Counted from the first letter of the stretch, positions 1-11,095 are shown. The stretch: 64,000 nt of DNA from Lewinellaceae bacterium (GCA_016716135.1 JADJWX010000016.1:1-64000), one strand, 5' to 3'. Notes: generated by a model from the sequence alone, not told the origin. Numbers and translations are program-made.

Positions 1-70
1 ATACCTTTGAATACGGACCTACATTCTTATTAAATATGTCCCGGCCTTTTTCTTTAATAAAATAACCAGC

Positions 71-1070
71 ATGGATTCCATCACCCAAGCCATCCTCGGC
101 GCAGCCGTCGGCGAAGCGGTTTTAGGCAAAAAAATCGGCAACAAAGCGGCCGTCCTCGGCGCTATTGGCGGCACCATCCCCGACCTTGACGTCGTGCTGC
201 TCCCGTTTTTCAACGACCTGCAACGCATCAGCATCCACCGGGGGTACAGTCATTCCATTCTTTTCAGCGTGGCGGGGGCTTTCCTGTTGGCCTTGATTTT
301 GAGCAGGGTGAAATGGACGAGAGAAATCGCCTTTGCCCGGTTGTGGCGGTTCTCCTTTCTCGCCCTGTTCACGCATATCCTCCTGGATGCTTTTACCACG
401 TATGGCACGCAGTTGCTCCTGCCATTATCCGATTACAGAGTGAGCTTCGACAGCGTCACCATCATTGACCCGGTCTATACCCTGCCACTGCTGGCGGGAT
501 TATTGGTCGGCATATTTTTTTATAAAAATTATCCGAAAAGGGCTTTGGCAAATTACCTCGGCTTGGGCGTCAGTACCCTCTATTTGTTGTTTACCCTTTT
601 GCACAAACAGCACATCGAGCGGCATTTTGAGAGAGAATTGGCCACGCAGGGTATCGTTTTTGAGAAAATGCTGACCGTGCTGGTTTCCGCTGCCAACCTG
701 GTTTGGTTCGGCGTTGCCAAGGATGGAGAAGGGCTTCACATCGGCAGGTATGCCACCGGGCAAAAGGAGCCTGTAAATTTTGAGTTTTTCCCTATCAACG
801 ACTACCTGCTGGAAGGACTCGACCCCTACCTGGTCGACCGGATGAGATGGTTTTCCCAGGGTTTTTACACTGTTGCCGAACACGACGGTAAAATCAGGCT
901 CTACAACATGCAATGCGATATGCAGGGCATCCGGTACTTCGGCGATTACAAAGCGCCGACTGCTTTTTATTTTGAAATAACGCCTTTGGGAAACGGGGCA
1001 TACCAGTTGAGTTCGGGATGCACCCAAAAAATACGTTGCATTGATTTACGCTTCGAAACACTTTCTTTAA
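71..1070 (+). CDS. YdjM/DUF457-type membrane-bound metal-dependent hydrolase (frameshifted near its end)
   Basis: Inner-membrane protein of the DUF457 (YdjM-like) family, annotated as a metal-dependent hydrolase of unknown substrate. The N-terminus MDSITQAILGAAVGEAVLG, the IPDLDV segment, HRGYSHS and HILLDAFTTYG give the family's Asp/His pattern, and several hydrophobic helices follow. The open frame runs on to 1717, but its last ~230 residues are only the antisense of the P-type ATPase gene. Removing one base from the A6 run at 1026-1031 gives a short tail ending in KHFL and a stop at 1068-1070. That stop overlaps the convergent ATPase stop at 1067-1069 and gives ~333 residues, a normal family length. 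I therefore place the true end at 1070. The enzymatic role is family annotation only. Confidence 0.8.
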
Positions 1071-3106
1071 AACATCCGCTGCACCCGTACCGCATTCAAA
1101 ATCGCCAACAAGGCCACTCCCACATCCGCGAACACCGCTTCCCACATCGTAGCCAGGCCACCGGCCCCAAGGGCCAAAACCACAACTTTCACTCCGAAGG
1201 CCAAACCGATGTTCTGCCACACCACGCGCCGTGTTGCCCTGCTGATGCGGATGGCAGTTGCTATTTTAGATGGTTCGTCGGTTTGAATAACTACATCGGC
1301 GGTTTCGATGGCTGCGTCGGAGCCAAGGGCGCCCATTGCGATACCTACGTCTGCCGAAGCCAGCACCGGAGCGTCGTTGATGCCGTCGCCCATGAAGGCC
1401 ACCGTCCTAGTTGGGTCTTCGCGCCGGAGGGCTTCCACTTTTTCTACTTTGCCTTCCGGAAGCAGATCGCCATAACCGCGCGCGATACCGAGTTCGGCGA
1501 CGACTTTTTGCACCACGGCGTCTTTGTCGCCCGAAAGCATCACCAGTTCGCGCACCCCGGCGTGGTGCAGGCCGGCCACCGTTTGTTTGGCATCAGGCTT
1601 GATTTCATCGGCAATGGCTACAAACCCGGCGTACTGTCCGCCAATTGCAACCACAGCGATGGTATCTACTTCGGCATCGAGTTCCGGTGGGTAAGCAACT
1701 CCCGACTTTTGAAGTAATTTGCTGTTGCCTACCAATACGGCCTGGCCATCGACGGCGCCGCTCAAGCCATGCCCGGCAATTTCCTGCACATCGGATACGA
1801 TAGCGTTTTGCCAGTCGATTTTCTCTTTGGTGGCATAGGCGATCAGGGCCTTACCTACCGGATGAGTAGAGTGCTGCTCCAGGGCTGCGGCAAAGCGGAG
1901 CAGCGTTTGTTCGCTCCATGATTCATTTGAATTTTGCCTCTGGCTCACGTTCACTTTTTGCACCTCGAAAACGCCATGTGTGAGCGTCCCGGTTTTGTCC
2001 ATTACTACCGTATTTACCTTGGTCATTAAGTCCAGGAAATTGGACCCTTTGAATAAGATACCGTTGCTCGATGCCGCACCGATGCCGCCGAAATAACCCA
2101 GCGGTATTGAAATCACCAGTGCGCAAGGACAAGAAATGACCAGGAATATCAGCGCACGGTACAACCACATCTCGAAAGAATAATCCGGCACAATAAAATA
2201 AGGGATCAATACCAGCAACGCGGCCAACAGCACTACAATCGGGGTATACACTTTGGCAAACTTGCGGATGAACAACTCCGTAGGCGCCTTGCGGGCAGTG
2301 GCATTTTGTACCAAATCGAGGATTCGGGAAATGCTGCTTTCGCCGAATAGTTTGGTCACTTGAATTTCCACCACACTGTCGATGCTGATCATACCGGCCA
2401 GCACTTGTTCGCCCGCTGCAAGCGTACGGGGTTTGCTCTCGCCCGTAAGCGCGGCGGTATCGAAACTGCCTTGCGTATCTTGTAATTCCCCGTCGAGTGG
2501 CACCCGCTCTCCAGGGCGCACGCGAATAGTATCGCCAACAAGAACGGTATCGGGCCTGGCCGTTACGAATACGCCGTCGCGGAGTACGGCGGCAGTGTCT
2601 GGTCGCACGTCGAGCAAGGCTTTGATATTGCCCTTGGCCCGGCGCACCGCAGCGGTTTGGAACAATTCACCGACGGCATAGAACAACATCACAGCCACGC
2701 CTTCGGGATATTCGCCAATGGCAAATGCGCCTGTAGTAGCGAGGCTCATCAATAGAAATTCAGTAAATATTTCGCCCTTCCTGATGGCATAAGCCGCTTC
2801 TTTCAACACCGGCCAGCCGACGGGCAGATAGGCCGTCAGGTACCAGGCCAGTCGAACCCAGTCCTTAAAAAAGGCAGGTTGCAGGTACGAATCGAATGCA
2901 ATACCGCCCAGCAGAAGCACAAAACTGATGCCGGCAGGCAGGTATTCCCGCCAGGGTGTATGTCCTTCGCCGCCTTCGTGGTTATGGCCATGATCGTCAC
3001 CGCCGGCTTGTGGCAGTTCGGATTTCGCCTGTATTTTTTCTTCAAGCGTGCAGCAAGTCATACGGCCTTGCGCATCGTAGGTGTGGACGTGAGGAGTAGT
3101 AGCCAT
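1067..3106 (-). CDS. Heavy-metal P1B-type ATPase (Zn/Cd/Pb exporter, ZntA/CadA-like)
   Basis: ATP-driven efflux pump moving soft metal cations across the inner membrane; 679 residues, normal for the family. Visible motifs are the metal-binding CPC in a membrane helix (Cys326 and Cys328), the phosphorylated Asp370 in DKTGTLT, the STHPVG histidine-proline loop and GDGINDAP in the nucleotide domain. The last membrane helix carries ADVG, whose Asp is typical of Zn/Cd/Pb (P1B-2) pumps. Instead of a full ferredoxin-like domain the N-terminus has a CC pair and a His-rich stretch (DDHGHNHEGGEGH), probably a metal sensor. It converges on the gene at 71-1070. Metal specificity is inferred from the motifs. 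Confidence 0.93.
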   Translation of the reverse strand: MATTPHVHTYDAQGRMTCCTLEEKIQAKSELPQAGGDDHGHNHEGGEGHTPWREYLPAGISFVLLLGGIAFDSYLQPAFFKDWVRLAWYLTAYLPVGWPVLKEAAYAIRKGEIFTEFLLMSLATTGAFAIGEYPEGVAVMLFYAVGELFQTAAVRRAKGNIKALLDVRPDTAAVLRDGVFVTARPDTVLVGDTIRVRPGERVPLDGELQDTQGSFDTAALTGESKPRTLAAGEQVLAGMISIDSVVEIQVTKLFGESSISRILDLVQNATARKAPTELFIRKFAKVYTPIVVLLAALLVLIPYFIVPDYSFEMWLYRALIFLVISCPCALVISIPLGYFGGIGAASSNGILFKGSNFLDLMTKVNTVVMDKTGTLTHGVFEVQKVNVSQRQNSNESWSEQTLLRFAAALEQHSTHPVGKALIAYATKEKIDWQNAIVSDVQEIAGHGLSGAVDGQAVLVGNSKLLQKSGVAYPPELDAEVDTIAVVAIGGQYAGFVAIADEIKPDAKQTVAGLHHAGVRELVMLSGDKDAVVQKVVAELGIARGYGDLLPEGKVEKVEALRREDPTRTVAFMGDGINDAPVLASADVGIAMGALGSDAAIETADVVIQTDEPSKIATAIRISRATRRVVWQNIGLAFGVKVVVLALGAGGLATMWEAVFADVGVALLAILNAVRVQRMF

Positions 3107-3199
3107 TTTAATTCAATAGTTCGTGATGTTCTCGTCAAATAGTTTTTCAATAGAATGTGTCAATGATCATGCAAACGATGTTTTGAAATTCCGAAAGAT

Positions 3200-4963
3200 T
3201 TAATCAATCAAAACCTTTTGAGAAAGAATCCCATACCCGCTTTGCAATTTGACAAAATAGACCCCGGAAGGCAGCCCATCCGCCTGGAAAAAATATTTGG
3301 ACTCGCCCGCCGGAAGATTGCCGGAGAAGATTGTTTGCACCGAACGGCCCAGGTAGTCGACCAGGTCTATCGTTGCTTTCCCGCTCGCCGGACTATTTAC
3401 CGGCACGCAAGTCATGGCCCTGGCCGGGTTTGGGAAAATACGCTCCAAACCGGGCGATAGGGCAGCTTCATCTGTGCCGACGTTTAGTCGAACATTGAAT
3501 TTAAAATAACTCGCTGGAGCAGGTAAGGGCCGAACTTGATGTTTGCCCGAATTGGCGGTTGCGCTCAGGTAATAATATATCGTCGAACCATAGGGCTGCT
3601 GCGGGATCAGGCCCGTCCAGCGGTGCGTCGTCGGGTCGGCCAATGTCATTGGTACGGATTGGTAGCCTGCCGTGGTGTCGGTCGTATAAAACAACCCGGC
3701 GCCGGCTACTCCGCTGCGGTGCCGTATCCAGGCATTTACCTCGTAATTGAGTGGGTTGTTATCCACAAAATCCGTCACCTGTTTGTGTTGAATCAAAAGC
3801 GGGTCCGCCACACCCACTTCTTTTACAATGCAGTGAATTGCGCCGCCAAGTTGAATAATATCGTTGCAGGGTATTCCAACGATGTTGTAACCGGGCATAG
3901 CCTCTTGCCAAATGCGAAAGGCCGTAGTGTCGTATTGCTCTTCATAGATCGGCAACAGTACTGTTTTGTTTACGATGAACGAGTTAACATAGGTGCGCAA
4001 GGGCGCATTTTGGCTTGGGTATTTGCCGTTTTCGGGAGGCATCGGGATACGCAAAACCTTGTAGGGTGAGCCAAAAGGCGTCGTGAAATTGCTCAACAGG
4101 TATTGAATGTTCGCTTCGATTTGGTCGCGATCGATCACGCCCGGCGGGTACTCGCCCACGAGCAGCGTTTCTTCGTTTAGCAACTTCATGTGCATATCGA
4201 TATGGTGTATACCGTCGTAGGGCAGGTTGGTGAATTTTACATACCGGTCAATACCGTAAAACCGCATCATGATGCTGTCCACACCTGCTTCCGTGTGCTT
4301 GCTCGTGCCCCATTGGTTGTTTACGCCGTTTTCGTCGAGCACGAGTTTGCTGGAAAAATTCGTACCCATGCCGTCCGAAAAATTATTGCCGCCAGGGTGC
4401 ACCAGGTCGTACGGCGCAAGAGTAGTGGAGTAAACCGGCAAACTGAAATAATTACCCACCACGCTCGGAATCGTATCATCTTTTGGTCGCGGACGGTTGT
4501 AAATCCAGTCGACCAGCGCCAGCGAGTCCACATCGTTCAGATAAATCGGGTTGGCGCCGTAATCGCGAATCCAAATGCTGTTGAAGGGCGCAAGCACGAA
4601 TTCCACGTTTCCCGCCTGCCAATTCACGCCATAGCTGCTCAGTTCGTTTTGGCAGCCGGCGACGTTACTGCAAATGATGATAACGCGGCATTGCTCCCGC
4701 CCGGCTTTGACAATTTGGGCAAGAATAGGTTTGAATAAGGTCCAGGTGACAACAATAGCCTGCATTTCTTCCCATTCGGCCATAGCACGTACCGGCGCCT
4801 CGGGGGGCTCGGTAATGCCGCCGAGTGCGCCCGGCGCCGGTTTGTTGGTCGAAAGCCAGTCGAGTTCTTGCGGGGAGAAACCTCTTGGGAGCGGGTCGTT
4901 TTGGGCAGACACGATCTGGCTGAGTGCCAGGAAGGAAATTAGTACGTAGAGCGTCTTTTTCAT
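3200..4963 (-). CDS. Secreted peptidylarginine/agmatine deiminase-family protein with T9SS sorting domain
   Basis: Guanidino-group hydrolase of the PAD_porph/agmatine deiminase family, which converts agmatine or peptidyl-arginine to the ureido product with release of ammonia. The 587 residues comprise a signal peptide (cleavage after IVSAQ), a deiminase domain with WIRDYG, a histidine in HIDMHMK and the catalytic Cys378 in GGAIHCIVKE, then a linker domain. The C-terminal ~80 residues contain FPNPA, GVYFVKLQ and a final lysine-rich strand, the type A sorting signal of the type IX secretion system. The protein should therefore be exported or attached to the cell surface. Whether it acts on free agmatine or on protein arginine cannot be read from the sequence. 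Confidence 0.9.
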   Translation of the reverse strand: MKKTLYVLISFLALSQIVSAQNDPLPRGFSPQELDWLSTNKPAPGALGGITEPPEAPVRAMAEWEEMQAIVVTWTLFKPILAQIVKAGREQCRVIIICSNVAGCQNELSSYGVNWQAGNVEFVLAPFNSIWIRDYGANPIYLNDVDSLALVDWIYNRPRPKDDTIPSVVGNYFSLPVYSTTLAPYDLVHPGGNNFSDGMGTNFSSKLVLDENGVNNQWGTSKHTEAGVDSIMMRFYGIDRYVKFTNLPYDGIHHIDMHMKLLNEETLLVGEYPPGVIDRDQIEANIQYLLSNFTTPFGSPYKVLRIPMPPENGKYPSQNAPLRTYVNSFIVNKTVLLPIYEEQYDTTAFRIWQEAMPGYNIVGIPCNDIIQLGGAIHCIVKEVGVADPLLIQHKQVTDFVDNNPLNYEVNAWIRHRSGVAGAGLFYTTDTTAGYQSVPMTLADPTTHRWTGLIPQQPYGSTIYYYLSATANSGKHQVRPLPAPASYFKFNVRLNVGTDEAALSPGLERIFPNPARAMTCVPVNSPASGKATIDLVDYLGRSVQTIFSGNLPAGESKYFFQADGLPSGVYFVKLQSGYGILSQKVLID

Positions 4964-5059
4964 GGCATTGTATTTTTGATGAAAATGGAAATATTTTTAA
5001 AAAAGCAGCCCCCCGAAAGAAACCTGACGAAGAAGTAGATACCATCCGGTAAGGCTGCC

Positions 5060-5085
5060 GGCCCCGGACCTGCTATGTCGGGGCC
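5060..5085. terminator. Stem-loop between adaptor gene and palindrome
   Basis: A GGCCCC...GGGGCC stem with a GAC/GTC extension, one bulged G and a 7-nt loop, followed on the plus strand by ATTTT. It lies downstream of the minus-strand metal-efflux operon, but its T-run faces the plus direction. It may be a weak bidirectional terminator or part of the neighbouring palindromic element. Confidence 0.4.
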
Positions 5086-5090
5086 ATTTT

Positions 5091-5248
5091 AGCGTGTTTA
5101 AATTTCGGCGCCGGAGCGAAAGCGAGCAAATTTTGTTTCAGGCAAGGCAAAATTTGCAGGCATAGCCGGGTGCCTATGGCGAAAATTTTAACGAAGCATG
5201 AAACAAAATTGGCCGCTTGTAGCCCGGTGGCCGGAATTTAAACACGCT
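5091..5248. repeat. 158-bp imperfect palindromic intergenic element
   Basis: The ends AGCGTGTTTAAATTTCGG and CCGGAATTTAAACACGCT are inverted copies. Matched segments continue inward: AATTTTGTTTCA near 5135 against TGAAACAAAATT near 5204, then AAAATTTGC against GCGAAAATTTT, closing on CATAG/CTATG around 5160-5180. The whole segment can fold into one long hairpin. It has no open reading frame and fills the gap between the deiminase and the metal-efflux operon. It could be a MITE-like or REP-like element; only one copy was noticed here. Confidence 0.75.
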
Positions 5249-5320
5249 CCTATTTGTGCAGGCGCGGGCGACGACACCTGGCCGCCGCCCTGCCTGCAAC
5301 CCTATGATAAAAAACTATTC

Positions 5321-6652
5321 TCAGTGTGCGTGTCCCCCCTCCGCTTCATCTGCAGCCTTTGAAGCCGACAGCAGGTAAAACGCGCCTTTCGTCACCACCC
5401 GGTGGTTCGACAGGTCGAAATCTTCCGGTAAGAGCACTTCCACCCAGCCGCCGTCGCTTATACCGCGCCTGACTTCCACCATGCGAAAGTGGCGCTCGCC
5501 ATGCTTTTCAGTTTCCCCTTTAGTATGATCGTGTTCTTCCTTTTCGGCGTCGTGCGCCGGCTCGCCTTTCTTGTGTTCGTGCGCTTCGGGGCCGGCTGCT
5601 TCCTCCATTTCTTCTACAAAAATATAGTCTTTGCCCTCGCTACTAACAATAGCCGCCTCGGGCAGGGCTGGGACGGGGCTTGCACCTGTTTCAATAGTAG
5701 CTTTGAAGTACATCCCGGGCAATAAATCGGTGTCTTCTTTGTCCAAATGGCAGTGTACCCGGATGCTGCGGTCGGGGCTGATTTCCCTCGCGAAGAGATA
5801 AATCGTAGCCCTGCGTTCTTTCGTTTCGTTTGCCAGGGTAAACCGCACTTTCTGTCCGACTTTTATCTTCAGGATGTCCTTTTCAAATACAGTCAGTTCG
5901 GCGTGCAGATGTTCCGTGTCGGCTATTTTAAACAGCACTTCCGTATTGCCGACATACTTACCCGAATTTACGTTGACTTCGGTCACATACCCGTTAGTTG
6001 GCGAATAAATCCGTATCTCGCTTTGAAAACTACCGGGCGAGAGGCGATCCGGGTCGATGCCGAGCAATTTGAAGCGCGCCGCCTGGCCTGCGGTTTTGGC
6101 TTCCAGGCCCGCAACGCGGGCTTGCAGGGTTGTTTGCTGGGCTTTGGCGGCTTGCAGGGTTTTCCCGGCGTTTACGTTTTCGCGTGCGAGTTCCTCCTGC
6201 CGTTTGTACTCGGCTTCGGCGTATTCGAGTTGGCCGCGGGCGGCGATGAGTTCTTGGCGGGCTTCCAAACAGTTTGTTGCTCGGTGATAAATTCCGGGTT
6301 GTACAACACGGCGAGCACCGCTCGCTTTGCGTACACGGGAGCCTTGCAGCAGGTCCGATTTTTTCAGGAAGCCGGGCGCCGGGGCGCTGATACTGACGAG
6401 GTTTTGCGGCGGTACGTCGAGTACCCCGTTTACATTTACGGTGCCGGTTAGCGGGCGCGTTTCAACCTTGCTCGTCTCGATACCGGCTATTTTGTACTGA
6501 TCGGATGTGAGCGCCACTTCCTGCGCTTCGCCTTCGTGCGCCTGGTGTTGCGCTTCATTTTCGGCGTTTTCAGCCTTGTTGCCACCACAGGCGGTCAGAA
6601 AAATCAGGCTGCCGACCATTGCAGCGCAAACGATATTTTGAAAAAATTTCAT
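5321..6652 (-). CDS. CusB/CzcB-type RND periplasmic adaptor lipoprotein
   Basis: Membrane-fusion subunit that links the inner-membrane RND pump to its outer-membrane channel. The lipobox LTAC has its Cys at residue 22, followed by a helical hairpin (about residues 128-190), a lipoyl-like half and beta-barrel segments. A His/Glu-rich insert (about 355-395) and a C-terminal GGHAH suggest metal handling. Residues ~110-128 are out of frame: in the neighbouring frame the DNA at 6269-6325 reads AVLAVLYNPEFITEQQT, the normal family sequence. Two compensating one-base shifts therefore flank this stretch. It is the last gene of the efflux operon transcribed from about 11.1 kb. Confidence 0.88.
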   Translation of the reverse strand: MKFFQNIVCAAMVGSLIFLTACGGNKAENAENEAQHQAHEGEAQEVALTSDQYKIAGIETSKVETRPLTGTVNVNGVLDVPPQNLVSISAPAPGFLKKSDLLQGSRVRKASGARRVVQPGIYHRATNCLEARQELIAARGQLEYAEAEYKRQEELARENVNAGKTLQAAKAQQTTLQARVAGLEAKTAGQAARFKLLGIDPDRLSPGSFQSEIRIYSPTNGYVTEVNVNSGKYVGNTEVLFKIADTEHLHAELTVFEKDILKIKVGQKVRFTLANETKERRATIYLFAREISPDRSIRVHCHLDKEDTDLLPGMYFKATIETGASPVPALPEAAIVSSEGKDYIFVEEMEEAAGPEAHEHKKGEPAHDAEKEEHDHTKGETEKHGERHFRMVEVRRGISDGGWVEVLLPEDFDLSNHRVVTKGAFYLLSASKAADEAEGGHAH

Positions 6653-6742
6653 TGTCGTTGTTGTTAAAAATTGTGATTTGTTTAAAAATCCGGGCTATTC
6701 GGGGTTCTCGCGGTTTCAGTGGGGTGCGTAAATCGCTTGCAA

Positions 6743-9700
6743 TCATTTTCCCGCCAGCCATTCTATACGGATCACCGCTTCGTTGTAGCCGTCGAGCGCT
6801 TCCAAATAGGCCAATCGGATGTCGTTGGCGCGGCTAAGCGCTTGCACATATTCGAGGTAGCCCACATCGCCGGCCCGGTAAGATTTTTGCCCGTTTGAGA
6901 GCAGCAGCCCGGCAGCCGGGAGTGCGGTTTTTTCATAGTAATCCAATGCATTTCGCTGCTTGTCATACTCCTGGAATGCTTCCTGGTATTGCCCTTCGAG
7001 TTGACGGGTATGGGCTTCGAGATTTGTTTGGGCAATTTGCTGCCCGATTTTCGAAGCCTGGATCCGGCTTTTTTGCGCCTTTCGGAAAATCGGTACCGAC
7101 ACCCCGAATTCCGCCACATGAAACCGGTTGCCGGCAGTATAGCTCGGATCGGCGTTTGCCTCCGGCGTAATCAACGACTGGTTCAGGTAGCCGATACTGA
7201 AATCGGGGGCGAGCCGCGCTTTTGTCACCGCAGTAGCGGCTTGGCCAAGTGCGATTTGCTGCCGGGACCAAGCTAAAGCCGGATTGTCGGCCGTTGCGGT
7301 AGCCAAATCGGGCAGCGCCCTTCGGCTTAGCCGGGTATCGACGGGAATACCGACGGGTTCCGTGGCTTGGAGCAATGTTTGGAGGCGTATTTGTCCGATT
7401 TGGATGTCGGCGCGAGTTTGCGCCAAGCGGTTGCGTACCTCGCCGAGCTGTACCTCGGCGGTGGCTTTTTCAAGCATGGTGGTTTCGCCGGTGCGCACCC
7501 GTAGCTCCGCCGCCCGTACAAAGCCCGCCAACAACGTATCCTGGGTTTCCAAAAGCCGTTCTTTTTCTTGTAAATAAGCCATCTCGTACCACAGCCTGCG
7601 CACTTCGTAGTTCAGGTCGTTGGTTGTGACGGAAAGCGACAGCTCGGCAACACGGGTATTGGCATCCGCGTAAGCGATTCCGGCGCGGCGGTTGCGCGGG
7701 TTCGGTATTTCCTGTACGAAGCCGAAGCCCAGGTCGAATCTATTGGAATTGTATTGCCCCAGTTGCGTGCTGAGTCCGGTTTCGGCACTTCGTACGCCGC
7801 GCCGCGGAGGGTCTGTTGCAGCTGGATTTGGTATGTGCCGGCCTTAATTTGCAGGTTATTGGTTTGGGCCTGAGCGAGGGCATCTTCAAGGCTCAAGGGC
7901 GTTTGGGCCACGGCGCTATTTGTAAAAAGTGCGAGCGCCAGGATTGCCAGGGATGCGGCCACAGGTTTCATTCCTTTGCCAAACCATTTTTCAACATAAA
8001 TATAAAGGCAGGGCAGTACCAGCAGGGTGAGCAGCGTAGCCGAAATCAGGCCGCCGATGACCACGGTGGCTAGCGGGCGCTGAACTTCGGCGCCATCGCC
8101 GGTGGACAAGGCCATCGGTAAAAAACCGAGTGAAGCCACCGCCGCCGTCATGATGACCGGCCGGAGGCGCACGAAAGTGCCTTTGCGCACCCGTTCGGGC
8201 ACGTCGGTTACGCCTTCCGATTTAAGTTGGTTGAAATAGCCGATAAGCACGATGCCGTTCAGCACCGCTACTCCGAACAGGGCGATGAAGCCCACGCCTG
8301 CCGAAATAGAGAACGGCATGCCGCGCAAGGCCAAAGCCGTCACACCGCCGATAGCGGAAAGCGGCACCGCGGTGAAAATCAATACGGCCTGACTGACCGA
8401 GCGAAACGTAAAAAACAACAGGGTGAAAATCAGCGCCAGCGCAACCGGTACAGTCACCGAAAGCCGTTCGTTTGCTTCCCGCAGATTTTGAAATTGCCCG
8501 CCGAAAGTATAGAAGTAGCCGCTCGGCAGCTGGAGTTTTTCCTGAATAATACCTTCAATTTCTTCCACCACACTCTCCACATCGCGGCCGCGGATATTGA
8601 AGCCCACGAAAATCCGGCGCTGCCCGCTCTCCCGGCTCACTTGTGCCGGCGCTTCCTTGTACTCGATGGCCGCCACCTGGCTGAGCGGTACTTTTTGGCC
8701 GTCTGGCGTCGGGATGTAGAGGTTTTCGAGATTGGTGAGATCGGTGCGCAGCTTTCGTTCGAGGCGTACCACGAGGTCGAACCGTTTTTCGCCTTCATAT
8801 ACCACACCGGCCGCGTTGCCCGCGTAGGCCGTTTCGACGATCATATTGATGTCGGCTACGTTCAAGCCGAATTGAGCCAGGCGATCGCGGTCGTAAGTGA
8901 CTTGTATCTGCGGCAACCCGCGAACCTTTTCCAGGGTCGGTTCCGTTACGCCGGGTACCGGGGCGATAAGTTGGGCCACTTTGGCGGCCTGGTCGGCGAG
9001 CACATCGAGATCATCGCCAAAAATTTTTATCGCCACGTCCTGCCGGATACCGGTCATCAGTTCATTAAAGCGCATTTGCATGGGCTGGGTCATTTCAATT
9101 TTTACTCCGGGCAAGGCGGATAAAGCCGTTTCCATGGCTTCCTGCATTTCCTCGCGGTCGCAAACTTCTTCCCGCCATGTTTCTTTTGGATGCATAGCCA
9201 CCATGATGTCTGCCCGTTCGACGGGCATAGGGTCGGTAGGGATTTCCGCCGAGCCGATGCGGCTGACAACCTGCTTCACTTCGGGGAAGTTTTGCATCAG
9301 AATTTCCTCCGCTTTCGTGGTACTTTCTACCATTTGTGTCAGGGAGGTGCCTTGCATCATGGTAAATTCCACGGTCAGATCCCCTTCTTCCAGGGTGGGA
9401 ATAAACTCTCCGCCCAGCCTGGAGTAGCCCCACAAAGCCAGCACAAACAGCAGGGCGGAAATACCAATTGTTACTTTTTTCCAACGCAGTGCGCCTTCCA
9501 GCACCGGTGTGTATATTTTATGAAAAAAGGCCATGAGGCGGTCGCTGACATTGGGTTTGTGTTCGGTTTTTTTGCTTAAAAACAGGGCGGAAGCCATCGG
9601 CACCCAGGTCAATGAAAGCATGAAAGCGCCCAGAATTGCGAATCCTACGGTCTGCGCCATCGGCCGGAACATCTTTCCTTCGATGCCAACCAGTGCGAGA

Positions 9701-11095
9701 ATGGGCAGATAAACGATGAGAATGATGATTTCCCCGAAAGCCGCACTATTTCTGATTTTGGAAGCGGCCGTGTACACCTGCTTGTCCATCTGTGCTTGCG
9801 TCAGCCGCGCCAGGCCGGGAAACATGCTGTTGCCGGTGATGCGATGCACGATGGCTTCCACGATGATGACGGCTCCGTCGACGAGCAAGCCGAAATCTAT
9901 GGCGCCCAGCGACATGAGGTTGCCCGTTACGCCGAACAGGTTCATCATGGAAAAAGCGAACAACATAGCCAGTGGGATGACGGAGGCCACGACCAAACCC
10001 GCCCGCAGATTCCCAAGTAGCAGTACCAAAACGAATACGACGATAAGGCCGCCTTCGAGCAGGTTTTTTTCCACCGTGTTGATGGTGCGACCCACGAGTT
10101 CGGTACGGTCAATAAATGGCTCTATAACCACTCCTTCAGGTAGCGTTTGTTGAATAACAGCTTACCCGTTCCTTTACCCGGCGACTTACCTCCACGAAGT
10201 TGTCTCCTTTGAGCATGAGCGTGATGCCGGCCACCACTTCCCCTTCGCCGTTGCGGGTGACCGCTCCCAGCCGGTTAACGCTGCCGAATTGCACCGTGCC
10301 CACGTCGCGCATCAAAACGGGAATACCGTTTCGGGTCGTGACGACGATGCGTTCAATGTCCTTCAGGGTTTTGACCAGGCCGATGCCCCGGATAAAATAA
10401 ACATTGCTTCCTTTTTCGATGTAGGAACCGCCGGTGTTCCCATTGTTCAGTTCGAGGGCTTCGAATACGTCGGGCATGGTCAGGTTCAGCGCGTTGAGTT
10501 TGTCCGGATCGACGGCTACTTCGTATTGTTTTACAAAACCGCCCCAGCCGCTTACCTCGGCCACACCCGGGGTGCCGGCGAGCTGGCGTTTTACTACCCA
10601 ATCCTGTATGGTTCGCAGTTCGGTTGCAGTGTATTTGTTTTCATACCCTTTTTCAGGGTGAACTGTATAATGATAAATTTCGCCTAATCCGGTGGTGATG
10701 GGCGCCAGGGTCGGCCTGGCGAGCCCGGCGGGGATGGCTTCTTCGGCTTCTTTGAGCGCTTCCGATACCTGTTGCCGCGCCCAGTAAATATCGGCGCCGT
10801 CCTTAAAAACAACGGTGATAACGGAGAGGCCGGAACGCGATATGGAACGCCGCTCCACTACCTTTGGAATGTTGGCTAATGCGAGTTCGACTGGCGCCGT
10901 AATAAACTGCTCGACCTCCTGTGCGCCCAGGGTGGAGGCCTGGGTGATTACCTGTACCTGGTTATTGGTAATATCGGGCACGGCATCAAGTGGTAGGCGC
11001 AAAAATGAAATGGTGCCCCAGACTGTCAGGGCCAGTACAAAAAGCCCGATGATGAGTTTATTGTGGATGGAAAAATGGATGATTCTGTCTAACAT
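6743..11095 (-). CDS. CusA/CzcA heavy-metal RND pump fused to a TolC-like channel (two frameshifts)
   Basis: Proton-driven metal efflux pump of the HME-RND family. The N-terminal part (11095 to about 10160) has the first membrane helix and a porter domain. The next part (to about 7940) contains the remaining transmembrane helices and porter domain. The C-terminal ~390 residues begin with a second signal-like helix (MKPVAASLAILALALF) and read as a TolC/CusC outer-membrane factor. Fused pumps of ~1450 residues are known in Bacteroidota, and the span here equals 1451 codons. One shift near 10158 separates KERV from VIQQTLPEGVVIEP; a second at the short T-run 7780-7782 separates the channel halves. 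I treat it as one gene broken by indels. It supplies the pump and channel for the adaptor downstream. Confidence 0.85.

Noticed and set aside
1071..1717. Continuation of the first gene to a 548-codon frame
   Set aside because: This part is the antisense of the ATPase gene; removing one A at 1026-1031 gives a normal end at 1070.
8227..9123. Plus-strand 298-codon frame inside the RND pump
   Set aside because: It is an antisense shadow of a strongly conserved pump sequence.
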